64,000 nucleotides of DNA from Chryseobacterium gleum. GTDB taxonomy: Bacteria > Bacteroidota > Bacteroidia > UBA10329. Each line of letters starts with the position of its first letter. The first letter of the stretch is position 1. Below, piece after piece: positions 8,028 through 17,028 of the stretch. Both the position numbers and the translations under genes were made by a program. Below the pieces are notes generated by a model that saw only the letters and a list, made by a program, of their open reading frames with translations, was not told where the DNA came from and did not search any database. The stretch lies in the NCBI GenBank assembly GCA_945903645.1, contig CAMDOM010000001.1, forward strand, positions 1-64,000, read 5' to 3'.

Positions 8028-8058
8028 CCCGCCCCAACCAAGGCGGGGCTTCTTTTTT
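8028..8058 (+). terminator. Rho-independent terminator, copy 3 of 3
   Basis: Stem CCCGCC / GGCGGG with an 8-base loop, then GCTTC and six T. It ends the second toxin-antitoxin cassette, and lies between this plus-strand gene and the end of the converging minus-strand block. Confidence 0.8.
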
Positions 8059-8085
8059 CCACCCCCTATCACAACAGAATAACCC

Positions 8086-8565
8086 TCAATCCTCCAGTTC
8101 TCCTCCTTCTGCTGGAGCAACTGTACCACCTTTAATGCGGCCCATCAGGTCGCGTTTGAAATCTTCCTCAATAACGTAGAGCTTGAGCACTTTTTTGGCT
8201 GGAAGCACTTCGCGCATGCGCTTGGTATAGCGTTTACGAATATCCAATTCCTGCTCGCGTAGCTGCATCTCTTTGGCTATGGCGGCATCTATTTGGGCAT
8301 CGGTAAGGGTGGCCATGCCTTCTTTTGTGCTGCGTTGGTGCTGTTTGTGTGCCGTGCGATTGCTGCGCATTTCCGCAGTCATTTCGTTATACACTGGCCA
8401 AAACACCTGCGCTTCTTTGGAGGTAAGTTCCAATCGTTCGGTAATAAAAGCCACGCGCATGGCTTGTATCCGTTCTTTTCGGTTCGGTTCTCCACCGCGC
8501 TTTTGGGCAATAGTTAGCGATGCAGACAAGCCCATCAATGCGAATATCAAAAGTGCTTTTTTCAT
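8086..8565 (-). CDS. Periplasmic Spy/CpxP-like protein of an ECF-sigma operon
   Basis: A 159-residue exported protein with a clear signal peptide (KKALLIFALMGLSASLTIAQ). The mature part is helical and charged, with IQAMRVAFITERLELTSKEAQVFWPVY resembling the LTxxQ helices of the Spy/CpxP/ZraP group, small periplasmic chaperones or stress sensors. In Bacteroidota such proteins commonly follow an ECF sigma and anti-sigma pair, as here: it starts 2 bases after the stop of the probable anti-sigma gene. The C-terminus is acidic and low in complexity. The role in sensing envelope stress is inferred from context. Confidence 0.7.
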   Translation of the reverse strand: MKKALLIFALMGLSASLTIAQKRGGEPNRKERIQAMRVAFITERLELTSKEAQVFWPVYNEMTAEMRSNRTAHKQHQRSTKEGMATLTDAQIDAAIAKEMQLREQELDIRKRYTKRMREVLPAKKVLKLYVIEEDFKRDLMGRIKGGTVAPAEGGELED

Positions 8566-8567
8566 GA

Positions 8568-9041
8568 TTATAGGGTAATGTCGTTGGTAAATAAAGAGGA
8601 AGATGTAATGTCTTGGTCTAGGATAAAGTCCATCACTTCTTCCTCATCAAGTTCTTCATAGGCTTCGTGTGCTGTGGGGATTTCGGCATAAGCCACCACA
8701 TCATAATCGTCCAATAAATCTAAATCTTCAAGGTCGCTGATATTCAATTCCTCTTGTGCCAAACCATTTTCAGGCGCTGTAGGATAGAAAAACACGTAAG
8801 CCGCACCAAGTAGTAGCACTACAGACAAGGCTGGAGCCCACACTATTGGGCGAAATATCCATCCAAACGGACTTGCAGCAGTTGCGTTTGATTGCGCAGC
8901 ATTCACCGCATGCATAATCTTAGGAGTCAGATTTTCAAAGTAGCCGTCTGGAACTTGGAATGGAGCTTTCTTGTCCGATTTGGAGGGAAATTCCTCCAAT
9001 CGAAATCCTTCTTTTTCGCTTTTTGGTATTGGTGTTTTCAT
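8568..9041 (-). CDS. Probable membrane-bound anti-sigma factor
   Basis: A 157-residue protein with a short cytoplasmic N-terminus (FQVPDGYFENLTPKIM, a motif common in Bacteroidota anti-sigma-like proteins), one membrane segment near residues 70-87 (WAPALSVVLLLGAAYVFF) and a very acidic outer segment rich in Glu and Asp. It lies 36 bp after the sigma factor gene and just before the Spy-like gene. Topology and position fit an anti-sigma factor that holds the sigma factor at the membrane. No zinc-binding HxxxCxxC motif is seen, so this is inference. Confidence 0.6.
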   Translation of the reverse strand: MKTPIPKSEKEGFRLEEFPSKSDKKAPFQVPDGYFENLTPKIMHAVNAAQSNATAASPFGWIFRPIVWAPALSVVLLLGAAYVFFYPTAPENGLAQEELNISDLEDLDLLDDYDVVAYAEIPTAHEAYEELDEEEVMDFILDQDITSSSLFTNDITL

Positions 9042-9077
9042 GGTCGTTTTATTAAGACGATTGTCGCCTCATTTGGT

Positions 9078-9626
9078 TTAATGCTCCAACACGTAGCGCT
9101 CTATTTTTTTTACTGCGTGATGGTACGAAGCCTTAAGCGCACCAACAGATGTGCCCAAAATCTCCGACATTTCTTCGTATTTCATTTCCTCGTAGTATTT
9201 CATGTTAAATACCAACCGTTGTTTATCTGGAAGTTTGAGAATAGCGCGCTGCAATTTGCCCTGTATGCTATCGCCACTAATTTCGCTATCGGCCTCCAAA
9301 TGTTTTGCAAAATGGTTTTCCGCGCTTTCAAACGACACAAACATCTTGAGGCGCTTCGTTTTTAAGAACGAAATGGTTTCGTTTGTCGCAATGCGGTACA
9401 GCCATGTATAGAGCTGACTCTCGCCCCGAAAGGTATCAAGCGCGCGAAACGCTTTAATGAACGTGTTTTGGAGTATATCGTCCGTATCGTCATGGCCCAC
9501 CACCATACGCCTAATGTGCCAATAAAGTCGTTCTTGATGCGTATTCACCAGCACACTGAACGCCTGATTTCGGGTGTTCGGGTTGTGCAGTTTTACAATT
9601 AAATCAAGCTCTTGGCTATCGGCCAT
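9078..9626 (-). CDS. ECF-family RNA polymerase sigma factor
   Basis: A 182-residue sigma-70 family protein with only regions 2 and 4. Region 2 is visible as DDTDDILQNTFIKAFRALDTF followed by FRGESQLYTWLYRIATNE, and region 4 as LPDKQRLVFNMKYYEEMKYEE with the helix-turn-helix EMSEILGTSVGALKASYHHAVKKIE. It is likely held by the protein encoded next and released on an envelope signal. It starts 10 bp after the transketolase C-half gene, so it may be read with the metabolic genes as well as from a promoter of its own. Confidence 0.92.
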   Translation of the reverse strand: MADSQELDLIVKLHNPNTRNQAFSVLVNTHQERLYWHIRRMVVGHDDTDDILQNTFIKAFRALDTFRGESQLYTWLYRIATNETISFLKTKRLKMFVSFESAENHFAKHLEADSEISGDSIQGKLQRAILKLPDKQRLVFNMKYYEEMKYEEMSEILGTSVGALKASYHHAVKKIERYVLEH

Positions 9627-9636
9627 TGGTCAAGGG

Positions 9637-10584
9637 TCATTTCCGTCCTATGACCTTTTGCGCGGCTGAAACAATGCTTTCTGCGTTTAATCCATACTTC
9701 TCCAACAGTTCTTCTGGGGTTCCACTTTCCCCGAAGCTGTCGTTCACCGCTACCATTTCAATAGGGCAGGGGAGATGTAGGCCAAGCGTTTGAGCAATGC
9801 TGTCACCAAGTCCACCATTACGCTGATGTTCCTCGGCTGTCACCACGCAACCTGTTTTGGTCACGGAGGCTAAGACGGCTGCCACATCCAATGGTTTAAT
9901 GGTATGAATGTTTATTACTTCAGCCGAAATTCCTTGCTCCTTAAGCACTGCGGCTGCTTCAATTGCTTTCCAAACCAAGTGGCCCGTAGCGATGATGCTC
10001 ACGTCAGTTCCGTTCGAAATTTTCCAAGCCTTGCCAATCTCAAAGGGCACATTTTCGGGGAAAAAGTTAGGCACTTTTGGTCTGCCAAACCGCAGATATA
10101 CTGGGCCTTCATGGTTTGCAATGGCAATGGTTGCTGCCTTGGTTTGGTTGTAATCGCATGGGTTAATTACAGTCATTCCGGGCAACATTTTCATTAGCCC
10201 GATGTCTTCTAGTATTTGATGGGTAGCTCCATCTTCGCCAAGGGTAAGCCCAGCATGTGAGGCGCATATTTTCACATTCTTACCAGAGTAGGCCACCGAT
10301 TGCCGAATTTGGTCGTACACACGGCCTGTGCTAAAGTTGGCAAAGGTTCCTGTGTAGGGAATTTTTCCTCCAATGGTCATACCCGCGGCAATGCCAATCA
10401 TGTTGGCTTCTGCAATTCCTATTTGAAAGAATCGTTCGGGAAATGCTTTTTCGAACGCATCCATTTTCAGTGAGCCGGTGAGGTCTGCGCATAGCGCCAC
10501 CACATTAGGATTTGTTTTTCCAAGTTCGAGTAATCCTACTCCAAATCCTGAACGGGTATCACGGTCTTCTGTTAACTTTTGCAT
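9637..10584 (-). CDS. Transketolase, C-terminal half
   Basis: A 315-residue protein equal to the second half of transketolase: the pyrimidine-binding domain with the catalytic Glu in IGIAEANMIGIAAG, and the C-terminal domain with INPCDYNQT and VVTAEEHQRNGGLGDSIA. With the N half at 13334-14179 it would form the ThDP enzyme that moves two-carbon units in the pentose phosphate pathway. Split transketolases are common in Bacteroidota and archaea, but the two halves are usually adjacent. Here a VWA gene and an MFS gene lie between them. It starts 9 bp after the VWA gene. Confidence 0.9.
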   Translation of the reverse strand: MQKLTEDRDTRSGFGVGLLELGKTNPNVVALCADLTGSLKMDAFEKAFPERFFQIGIAEANMIGIAAGMTIGGKIPYTGTFANFSTGRVYDQIRQSVAYSGKNVKICASHAGLTLGEDGATHQILEDIGLMKMLPGMTVINPCDYNQTKAATIAIANHEGPVYLRFGRPKVPNFFPENVPFEIGKAWKISNGTDVSIIATGHLVWKAIEAAAVLKEQGISAEVINIHTIKPLDVAAVLASVTKTGCVVTAEEHQRNGGLGDSIAQTLGLHLPCPIEMVAVNDSFGESGTPEELLEKYGLNAESIVSAAQKVIGRK

Positions 10585-10593
10585 GAAACGTTT

Positions 10594-11982
10594 TTAATTA
10601 AGTTCTACTAATTGTGATTTTCCAGATTGAATGCTAAAGTCTTTCTCTACAGTGTAAAACGTGCGTTTAGAGCCAGTGGGCCGAAACACGGTTTTATATT
10701 CTCCGGGTTGAAGCACCACACTGTCGTTCGTGCCCTCTTCGTTTAAGCTATACACCCACACCAATTCTTTATCCATTTTAAGAAAGATGTCGCCACTTCC
10801 TTTGGTTTTTCGCATCACATGCGCCATGCCCGGTTGTGGTATTTCAATAGTGGTGGTGTGGCTTTGCGAAACATTTACGTCTGGAATCAGAATGCGAGGT
10901 GTGCTTAACACTTCCAAATCATACGACCCCACCAAATACCGCTCTTTCACATCAAACGGCTGCACATTGAGCGTATTCATTTTTCCTTTTTGGCGAATTA
11001 TTGCTTGAAGAAATGGATAATCGTGCTTGCCTTTCACCTTTAAGAGCAAATCGCCCTGTGGTGCATCAATGCCTATCACGTTATGAATACCGGGAATCAA
11101 AACGATGCTGTCTATTTCTACCGCAGGTATGGTGTGTACTTTAATACGATACGAAGCCAATGCGTCAATGGTCAACGTGTCGGGCAGGCCACGGTTGTTC
11201 ATGGTGTGAATCAGGTTGTAGCGCATTCTGCCGCTGTGCTGGTCATAAAAAGTCATGTTCACATCCGTTTCAATCGGCTGGTCGTTCACATTCAGCAGAT
11301 TTACTTGCACCGATGTGGGGTTTAGCGCTTGCGAAATAACTACATTCAAAATACGCTTGAATGCCGATTCGTTCGAGGCGTCAAACACGTTGCCCATGCA
11401 TTTGAAGTGGTCGATAAGCTCCAAATCGAGCCCAACGCCAATAATAAATGGCTTCAGAATAATGTTGTTGCGCTGCAATGCTGCGGAGATAGCACATGGG
11501 TCGCCACCGCACTCTTCAATGCCATCGGTAATCAAAATAATCATATTCCTACAATTGGCGCAGGGAGGAAAATCTTTACCCGTTTGCTCCAAGCTGTAGG
11601 CAATAGGCGTGGTGCCTTTAGGTTGTATGTTGGGCAGGCGTTTGCGAATGGCGGCTGCACCACCAGTTCCAAAGGGTACTTCAAGTCGGGTGTCCTTGCA
11701 ATCGCGTTGGTCGCCCGAAATGAATGGGCTTTGGTGGCCGTATGCACGCAACGCCAAGTCTAGATTTGGAACTTGTTGAAGGCTATCGAGCAGTTCGTTG
11801 AGTAGTTTTTTAGCTACATCAATCTTCATCCCGCTATCCCAACGGCCAAACATGCTTTGTGAAGCATCAAACACAAAGAGTATGCGGTTTTGGGGCTCCG
11901 TTGTGGTGCTTTTTATTTGCGCCAGCGAAGGGCTGACCGCAAAAAGCAGCATGAACGATAGGATGGAGCGATTTAACTTCAA
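10594..11982 (-). CDS. Exported von Willebrand factor A (VWA) domain protein
   Basis: A 462-residue protein with a signal peptide (SILSFMLLFAVSPSLAQ) and a VWA domain at about residues 30-200. The metal-ion-dependent adhesion site is visible as DASQSMFGRW (DxSxS), with a later TPIAYSLEQ and LITDGIEECGGDPC. The rest is beta-rich and unassigned. The start is a TTG at 11982: an in-frame stop lies three codons upstream, and the next Met would cut into the signal peptide. It sits 9 bp before the transketolase C gene. A role in binding a surface or periplasmic protein partner is plausible but not shown. Confidence 0.82.
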   Translation of the reverse strand: MKLNRSILSFMLLFAVSPSLAQIKSTTTEPQNRILFVFDASQSMFGRWDSGMKIDVAKKLLNELLDSLQQVPNLDLALRAYGHQSPFISGDQRDCKDTRLEVPFGTGGAAAIRKRLPNIQPKGTTPIAYSLEQTGKDFPPCANCRNMIILITDGIEECGGDPCAISAALQRNNIILKPFIIGVGLDLELIDHFKCMGNVFDASNESAFKRILNVVISQALNPTSVQVNLLNVNDQPIETDVNMTFYDQHSGRMRYNLIHTMNNRGLPDTLTIDALASYRIKVHTIPAVEIDSIVLIPGIHNVIGIDAPQGDLLLKVKGKHDYPFLQAIIRQKGKMNTLNVQPFDVKERYLVGSYDLEVLSTPRILIPDVNVSQSHTTTIEIPQPGMAHVMRKTKGSGDIFLKMDKELVWVYSLNEEGTNDSVVLQPGEYKTVFRPTGSKRTFYTVEKDFSIQSGKSQLVELN

Positions 11983-12049
11983 AATGAGTTATTCCTAATA
12001 ATTGGATATACAAAGTACGCCACGAAAAGCCGTTTAATTTTCATTTCAA

Positions 12050-13291
12050 TCAATTCTCTTCGTAATTCAAATCCTTGCCAAATGTTTCTGGCAACGCCAT
12101 AACTCCAATTATAGCTAACGATAGGCAAATTACACACATCACCAAAGCAGAACCAATATTTCCTGCATAGACTTCAATTGCTTTAAAGGACAAAGTAATC
12201 GGTATAACCGCGCCACGCACAAAGTTTGGAACAGTCGTAGTGGCGGTTGCGCGAATATTCGTGCCAAACGATTCGGATGCCATGGTTACGAAAAGCGCCC
12301 AATATCCAGAGCCACATCCAATTAGAAAACACAGCAAATAAAACGTTTGTGAACTTATGCCTTTGGAAAACAGAAAAGTGATTGAAATAGCGATAGTGAA
12401 TAGGAGATAGCCTAAAACCACCTTTTTTCTGCTAGCAAACATTTGACTGAGAAGTCCGCTCACCAAATCGCCAAGAGAAAGGCCAACGTACACAAACATG
12501 ATTGCAAAACCTGTTGTCACTGCTCCTTGTACATTATTGGTTATTGCAAACTGTTCTGAAAACTTGACCAATACACCAACGCAATACCACACCGGAAGAC
12601 CAATTAAAATACAAGAAAGATATTTTTTAAATCGAATTCTATTGGTAAAAAGCATGAAAAAATTTCCCTTTTCCACAGCTTTTTCCTTGACAGTATCAAA
12701 CATTTGGCTCTCGAAGGTTCCCATGCGCAATCCTAAAAGAAGCAAACCCAAACCACCACCAATGAGGTACATAGTTTGCCAGTTTTGCAATCCAAAGAAG
12801 GAAACATCAAGCCAACTAATAAAAGCCACGGCCACCGCGCCAAGAGCTCCCATAGTTACAATTATCATGGTTCCATACCCACGCTTTTCTTTCGACATTA
12901 CCTCGCTGACCAATGTTATTGCTGCACCTAATTCGCCAGCCAAGCCCAATCCCGCAATAAACCGCACGAAAATGTATTGTTCAATATTGACTACAAAGGC
13001 ATTGGCTATGTTGGCCAAAGAGTACAGCAGTATTGATCCAAAGAGGATATTTTTCCTTCCTTTTTTATCGCCAATTACGCCCCAAAGAATACCGCCAACC
13101 AGCATGCCACCCATTTGCCATAGAAAAAGAGCATAGTCGTAAACGTTAATTAGGTTGGGGTCAGTAATGCCAATACCCGCAAGGCTTTTCTTGCTTACGA
13201 TATTGAAAAGTTGCAGGTCGTAGATGTCTACAAAGTAGCCTAGTGAAGCTACAAGCACCGTTAGATGAATCGTGCTTTTTTTGGAATTCAT
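12050..13291 (-). CDS. Major facilitator superfamily (MFS) transporter
   Basis: A 413-residue integral membrane protein with about 12 predicted segments. It carries the MFS motif A as GDKKGRKN between segments 2 and 3, and RFIAGLGLAGELGAAI in the segment 4 region, which is like sugar and organic-acid porters. The substrate is unknown. It lies 42 bp after the transketolase N gene on the same strand, so a sugar or sugar-acid substrate that feeds the pentose phosphate pathway is a reasonable inference only. Confidence 0.85.
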   Translation of the reverse strand: MNSKKSTIHLTVLVASLGYFVDIYDLQLFNIVSKKSLAGIGITDPNLINVYDYALFLWQMGGMLVGGILWGVIGDKKGRKNILFGSILLYSLANIANAFVVNIEQYIFVRFIAGLGLAGELGAAITLVSEVMSKEKRGYGTMIIVTMGALGAVAVAFISWLDVSFFGLQNWQTMYLIGGGLGLLLLGLRMGTFESQMFDTVKEKAVEKGNFFMLFTNRIRFKKYLSCILIGLPVWYCVGVLVKFSEQFAITNNVQGAVTTGFAIMFVYVGLSLGDLVSGLLSQMFASRKKVVLGYLLFTIAISITFLFSKGISSQTFYLLCFLIGCGSGYWALFVTMASESFGTNIRATATTTVPNFVRGAVIPITLSFKAIEVYAGNIGSALVMCVICLSLAIIGVMALPETFGKDLNYEEN

Positions 13292-13333
13292 ATTTGGCTA
13301 AAGAAGGGCACTGCGAATGGAAGATGAATCGAG

Positions 13334-14179
13334 TTAATAATCGCCCATCGTTTCCTCTAACTGCATCAAAGCAGCTTCGAGTTGCGCATCGTTTGGAGCA
13401 ACTCCATGCCATTTGTGTGAGCCAACCATAAAGTCAACACCCATGCCCATTTCTGTTCGCATCAGATTTACAATAGGAATTCCTATGCCAGTTGCAGCCT
13501 TACATGCATTCATGGTGGCGAGCAAATCTTCGGTGTTGTTTCCGTCACATTCAAAAACCTGCCAACCGAACGCTTCAAATTTTGCTTTCAAGCTTCCAAG
13601 TGGCAAAACATCATCGGTATCGCCATCAATTTGCCTTCCGTTCACATCTATGGTAGCAATAATGTTGTCCACTTTTTTTGCGGAGGCATACATAACAGCT
13701 TCCCAAATTTGTCCTTCTTGCAACTCACCATCGCCATGCAAAACGTAAACCAGCTTTGAATCACCATTGAGTTTTTTAGCTGTGGCAGCACCAATTGCAA
13801 CAGACAAACCTTGACCCAAAGATCCAGATGACATTCGAATACCCGTTAGACCTTCGTGTGTTGTTGGATGCCCTTGCAAGCGCGTGTTCAGTTTGCGAAA
13901 AGTGGCCAACTCCGAAACTGGAAAATATCCATATCGCGCTAAAACACTATACCAGACAGGAGAAATATGACCATTAGACAGGAAAAACAAATCTTCGTTC
14001 GCGCCATCCATTTCAAAATTTTTGGCGTTTGGTTTCATCACTTCGTGATAGAGCGTCACGAAGAATTCAGTGCAACCTAAAGATGCACCTGGATGTCCGG
14101 AATTTACAGCATGAACCATGCGAACTATATCGCGTCTAGTTTGAGAGCAAATCGAATTCAATGCAGCGATTTCAGCCAT
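13334..14179 (-). CDS. Transketolase, N-terminal half
   Basis: A 281-residue protein equal to the ThDP pyrophosphate-binding domain of transketolase. It has GHPGASLGCTEFFVTLYH, the family GSLGQGLSVAIGAA, and the ThDP motif GDGELQEGQIWEA followed by the IDVNGRQIDG end. It needs the C half encoded at 9637-10584 to be active. Downstream on the same strand come the MFS and VWA genes, then the C half. Confidence 0.92.
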   Translation of the reverse strand: MAEIAALNSICSQTRRDIVRMVHAVNSGHPGASLGCTEFFVTLYHEVMKPNAKNFEMDGANEDLFFLSNGHISPVWYSVLARYGYFPVSELATFRKLNTRLQGHPTTHEGLTGIRMSSGSLGQGLSVAIGAATAKKLNGDSKLVYVLHGDGELQEGQIWEAVMYASAKKVDNIIATIDVNGRQIDGDTDDVLPLGSLKAKFEAFGWQVFECDGNNTEDLLATMNACKAATGIGIPIVNLMRTEMGMGVDFMVGSHKWHGVAPNDAQLEAALMQLEETMGDY

Positions 14180-14384
14180 GGAATGGAGAGTTTAGAATCG
14201 TTCAAAAATACCGTTCCAGAATATCATAGAACCACCACGTTAATAACTATTGAAAAGCAAATTGATGCTAGTAGAAACCCACAATTCGATCGGATAACGG
14301 AACTCTATTGCAGCCCTATCAAACAAAGTGACTTCTACAGTAGAATTAACTTGGGTTGAAATAGCACGAACTAGAGTTTTGCTT

Positions 14385-15122
14385 CTACCCAAACAACTTA
14401 GTTAATCCCACCGCCATAACGGCTCCTGCCAAAGGTGCGATAACTGGTATCCACGCATATCCCCAATCGCTGGAACACTTATTTTTAATGGGGAGAATGG
14501 CGTGCATTATCCGTGGACCAAAATCTCGTGCTGGATTTATTGCATAGCCTGTAGTTCCGCCAAGTGACAGTCCAATTGCAAGAACAATAAGTGTTACAGG
14601 TAACGCACCTAAAGAACCCATCCCAATCTTCATAATTTCGCCACTTGCATGGTTGAGTTCAGGGTGTGCAACATGAAGAACAGCATACACTAAAACAAAT
14701 GTTCCTATGGTTTCTCCCAAAAAGTTATTTCCTAAAGAACGGACTGCTGGACTTGTGCAAAACACAGCCATAGTGGAATCTTTATCTGTGGTTGCCTCAA
14801 AGTGATTGTGATAGAATATCCAAACTAGGCTCGAACCTAGCATCGCGCCTAACAATTGGGCCAATATAAACGGCATTACCTCAGGCCAAGCAAAAGCACC
14901 ATTCATTGCAAGTGCTAATGTTATAGCCGGGTTTAAATGTGCACCGCTAAAGGGCGCTGCCACTATAACTCCTATAAATACCGCCAAGGCCCATCCAGTA
15001 GTAATTGCAATCCAGCCAGCACCATTGCCTTTTGTGCCATGAAGAATAGTGTTGGCGGTCACCCCGCATCCCATCAATAACAGGAGCATTGTTCCAATAA
15101 ATTCTGCCAAATACGGATGCAT
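14385..15122 (-). CDS. Aquaporin / glycerol facilitator (MIP family)
   Basis: A 245-residue six-segment channel with both signature NPA boxes: AHLNPAITLA and GYAINPARDFGPR. The Asp after the second NPAR is typical of glycerol-conducting channels (GlpF type), so it likely passes glycerol and similar small solutes as well as water. The start is the ATG at 15122; an in-frame TTG lies six codons further upstream. It may be the first gene of the minus-strand block, 205 bp ahead of transketolase N. Confidence 0.92.
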   Translation of the reverse strand: MHPYLAEFIGTMLLLLMGCGVTANTILHGTKGNGAGWIAITTGWALAVFIGVIVAAPFSGAHLNPAITLALAMNGAFAWPEVMPFILAQLLGAMLGSSLVWIFYHNHFEATTDKDSTMAVFCTSPAVRSLGNNFLGETIGTFVLVYAVLHVAHPELNHASGEIMKIGMGSLGALPVTLIVLAIGLSLGGTTGYAINPARDFGPRIMHAILPIKNKCSSDWGYAWIPVIAPLAGAVMAVGLTKLFG

Positions 15123-15315
15123 GTCTTTTTTTTGTCGCAAGTTGGGAAACTTCTCTCAATTCGCAATCAAGGCAAGAAAAACACAACTTTGATTTAACGA
15201 GTGGTAGTTCAAAAACTGATTACGGAATAGCACCACTTTCTTGTCTCACTTGGTTTCTTCAAATCGTTGTGATGTCTAAGTCGGTATCTCTACTCAATTA
15301 AAGAAAGTTCATCTT

Positions 15316-15349
15316 TTGATGATACTTAAACTGGAATATCTACATTTAG
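15316..15349 (+). promoter_or_regulatory. Candidate promoter of the NSS transporter gene
   Basis: A TTTG at 15316-15319 and TACATTTA at 15342-15349 (one mismatch to TAnnTTTG) are 22 bases apart, ahead of the ATG at 15367. The 244-bp divergent gap 15123-15366 also must hold the aquaporin promoter; nothing else stands out in it. Confidence 0.4.
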
Positions 15350-15366
15350 CGACTTAAAATCTATCA

Positions 15367-17028
15367 ATGTCACAGAAAGAAGCATGGGGATCACGTGTTG
15401 GACTCATTTTGGCGATGGCCGGAAATGCAGTTGGTTTAGGAAACTTTCTTCGTTTCCCAGTTCAAGCCATTAATAATGGCGGGGGCGCCTTCATTATTCC
15501 ATATCTCGTTTGTTTTCTTCTTATGGGCATCCCACTGCTTTGGATAGAGTGGAGCATGGGCCGTTTTGGAGGCAAGCATGGCGATCATAGCACTCCATTC
15601 ATTTTAAATAGTCTCGACCCTAAACGCTCTTTTTGGAAATACATAGGCGTATTTGGAATTTTTACCAATATTGCTGTTGCCGCCTACTATTGCTATATTG
15701 AAAGTTGGACTATGGCTTATGTCATCCATTCCCTTGCGGGTACATTCCAAGGCATGGGCCAAACTGAAGTTGCGGCCTTTTTTGGTCAATATGTGGATGT
15801 AATGCAATCCACTACAGGCATACCATACGAGGCCATTGTATTTTTCATCTTGTGCATACTTCTTAATACCTATATTCTATCCAAAGGATTGGATGGAGTT
15901 GAAAAGGCCGCCAAAATTGGAATGCCACTTCTTATCATTTTTGGAATGTATCTAGCCTTTCGTGGGCTTACGCTTGGCACATCAGGTGCCACCCCAGAGC
16001 ATCCAGATGCTAGTGCTATCGCAGGCTTAAACTTCCTTTGGACGCCACAATACGATTCGCTTCTCAACCCCAAAGTATGGCTTGCTGCAGCTGGTCAAAT
16101 CTTCTTTACGCTATCGCTTGGCATGGGCTCTATTCAGTGCTATGCTAGCTATATCCGTTCAAAAGACGATATAGCTTTAAACGCGGTTTCTGCAGGTTTT
16201 ATGAACGAATTCGTGGAAGTGGTTCTCGGTTCCTCTATTGTCATTCCAATTGCTGCGGGCTATCTTGGTCTGGATTGGGTTAAGGAAAATGCAGGCTTCG
16301 GAATGGCGTTCCAAACGATGCCATATTTGTTTAACAATTGGGGTCCAATCTTAGCCACCATGGCAGGTGTTATGTGGTTCGGGCTTCTGTTTTTCGCTGG
16401 CATCACTTCGTCTCTGGCAATGGGTACCCCGTGGATGGGCTTCATGCGGGATGAATTTAAATGGACTCAAAAGCAAGGTGCTTGGTCTTTTGGAGCCATT
16501 GTGCTGGTTCTAGGTCTTCCAACCGTGCTCTTCTTCCAACAAGGCGTTTTTGATGAATACGACTATTGGGCAGGCACTGTGTCGCTTGTAGTCTTTGCCC
16601 TTATAGAATCAATCTTATTTGCTTGGGTTTTCGGTATGGACAAAGGATGGAAAGAAATTAATAGAGGTGGAGATATTAAAGTTCCGAGTATCTACCGCTT
16701 TATTATAAAGTTCATTACTCCCGTTTTGCTCCTTTTTGTTTTCCTTGGCTCCCTTATAACGCCTCTTGGAAACGATTGGCTTTCCGCTAAAGCAAGTTTG
16801 TTATCTGGTAACGGTTGGCCTCTTGACAATGCATCTCTAATTAAACAGGTGACAAATGCTGGTCTCAAGGAGCAAATAGCATCTGCCACGGATCCAGCAA
16901 TCCTTGCTACGTTAAATGAGAAGTTATTCTACATCACCGGTGCTAGAGCCTTGCTACTCTTTACTTTTTTCGCTATTTGTGCCTTGGTTTATATTGCATA
17001 TCAAAATCGCCTTAAACGCTCCAAATGA
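15367..17028 (+). CDS. Sodium-dependent neurotransmitter:symporter (NSS/SNF) family transporter
   Basis: A 553-residue membrane protein of the LeuT-fold NSS family, which import amino acids or related solutes with Na+. The N-terminal signature is clear: WGSRVGLILAMAGNAVGLGN followed by FLRFP, then NGGGAFIIPYLV, and later FFTLSLGMGSIQCYASY, the region of segment 6 and 7. The C-terminal part adds segments around residues 450-470 and 525-545. The stop overlaps the start of a 46-codon gene that resembles the MetS small subunit of methionine/alanine NSS importers, which hints at hydrophobic amino acids as substrate. That substrate guess is inference. Confidence 0.9.
   Translation: MSQKEAWGSRVGLILAMAGNAVGLGNFLRFPVQAINNGGGAFIIPYLVCFLLMGIPLLWIEWSMGRFGGKHGDHSTPFILNSLDPKRSFWKYIGVFGIFTNIAVAAYYCYIESWTMAYVIHSLAGTFQGMGQTEVAAFFGQYVDVMQSTTGIPYEAIVFFILCILLNTYILSKGLDGVEKAAKIGMPLLIIFGMYLAFRGLTLGTSGATPEHPDASAIAGLNFLWTPQYDSLLNPKVWLAAAGQIFFTLSLGMGSIQCYASYIRSKDDIALNAVSAGFMNEFVEVVLGSSIVIPIAAGYLGLDWVKENAGFGMAFQTMPYLFNNWGPILATMAGVMWFGLLFFAGITSSLAMGTPWMGFMRDEFKWTQKQGAWSFGAIVLVLGLPTVLFFQQGVFDEYDYWAGTVSLVVFALIESILFAWVFGMDKGWKEINRGGDIKVPSIYRFIIKFITPVLLLFVFLGSLITPLGNDWLSAKASLLSGNGWPLDNASLIKQVTNAGLKEQIASATDPAILATLNEKLFYITGARALLLFTFFAICALVYIAYQNRLKRSK

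Noticed and set aside
14093..14359. 88-codon plus-strand frame between transketolase N and aquaporin
   Set aside because: It overlaps the transketolase N start region on the other strand and extends into a spacer; composition is not protein-like and no family is recognised.
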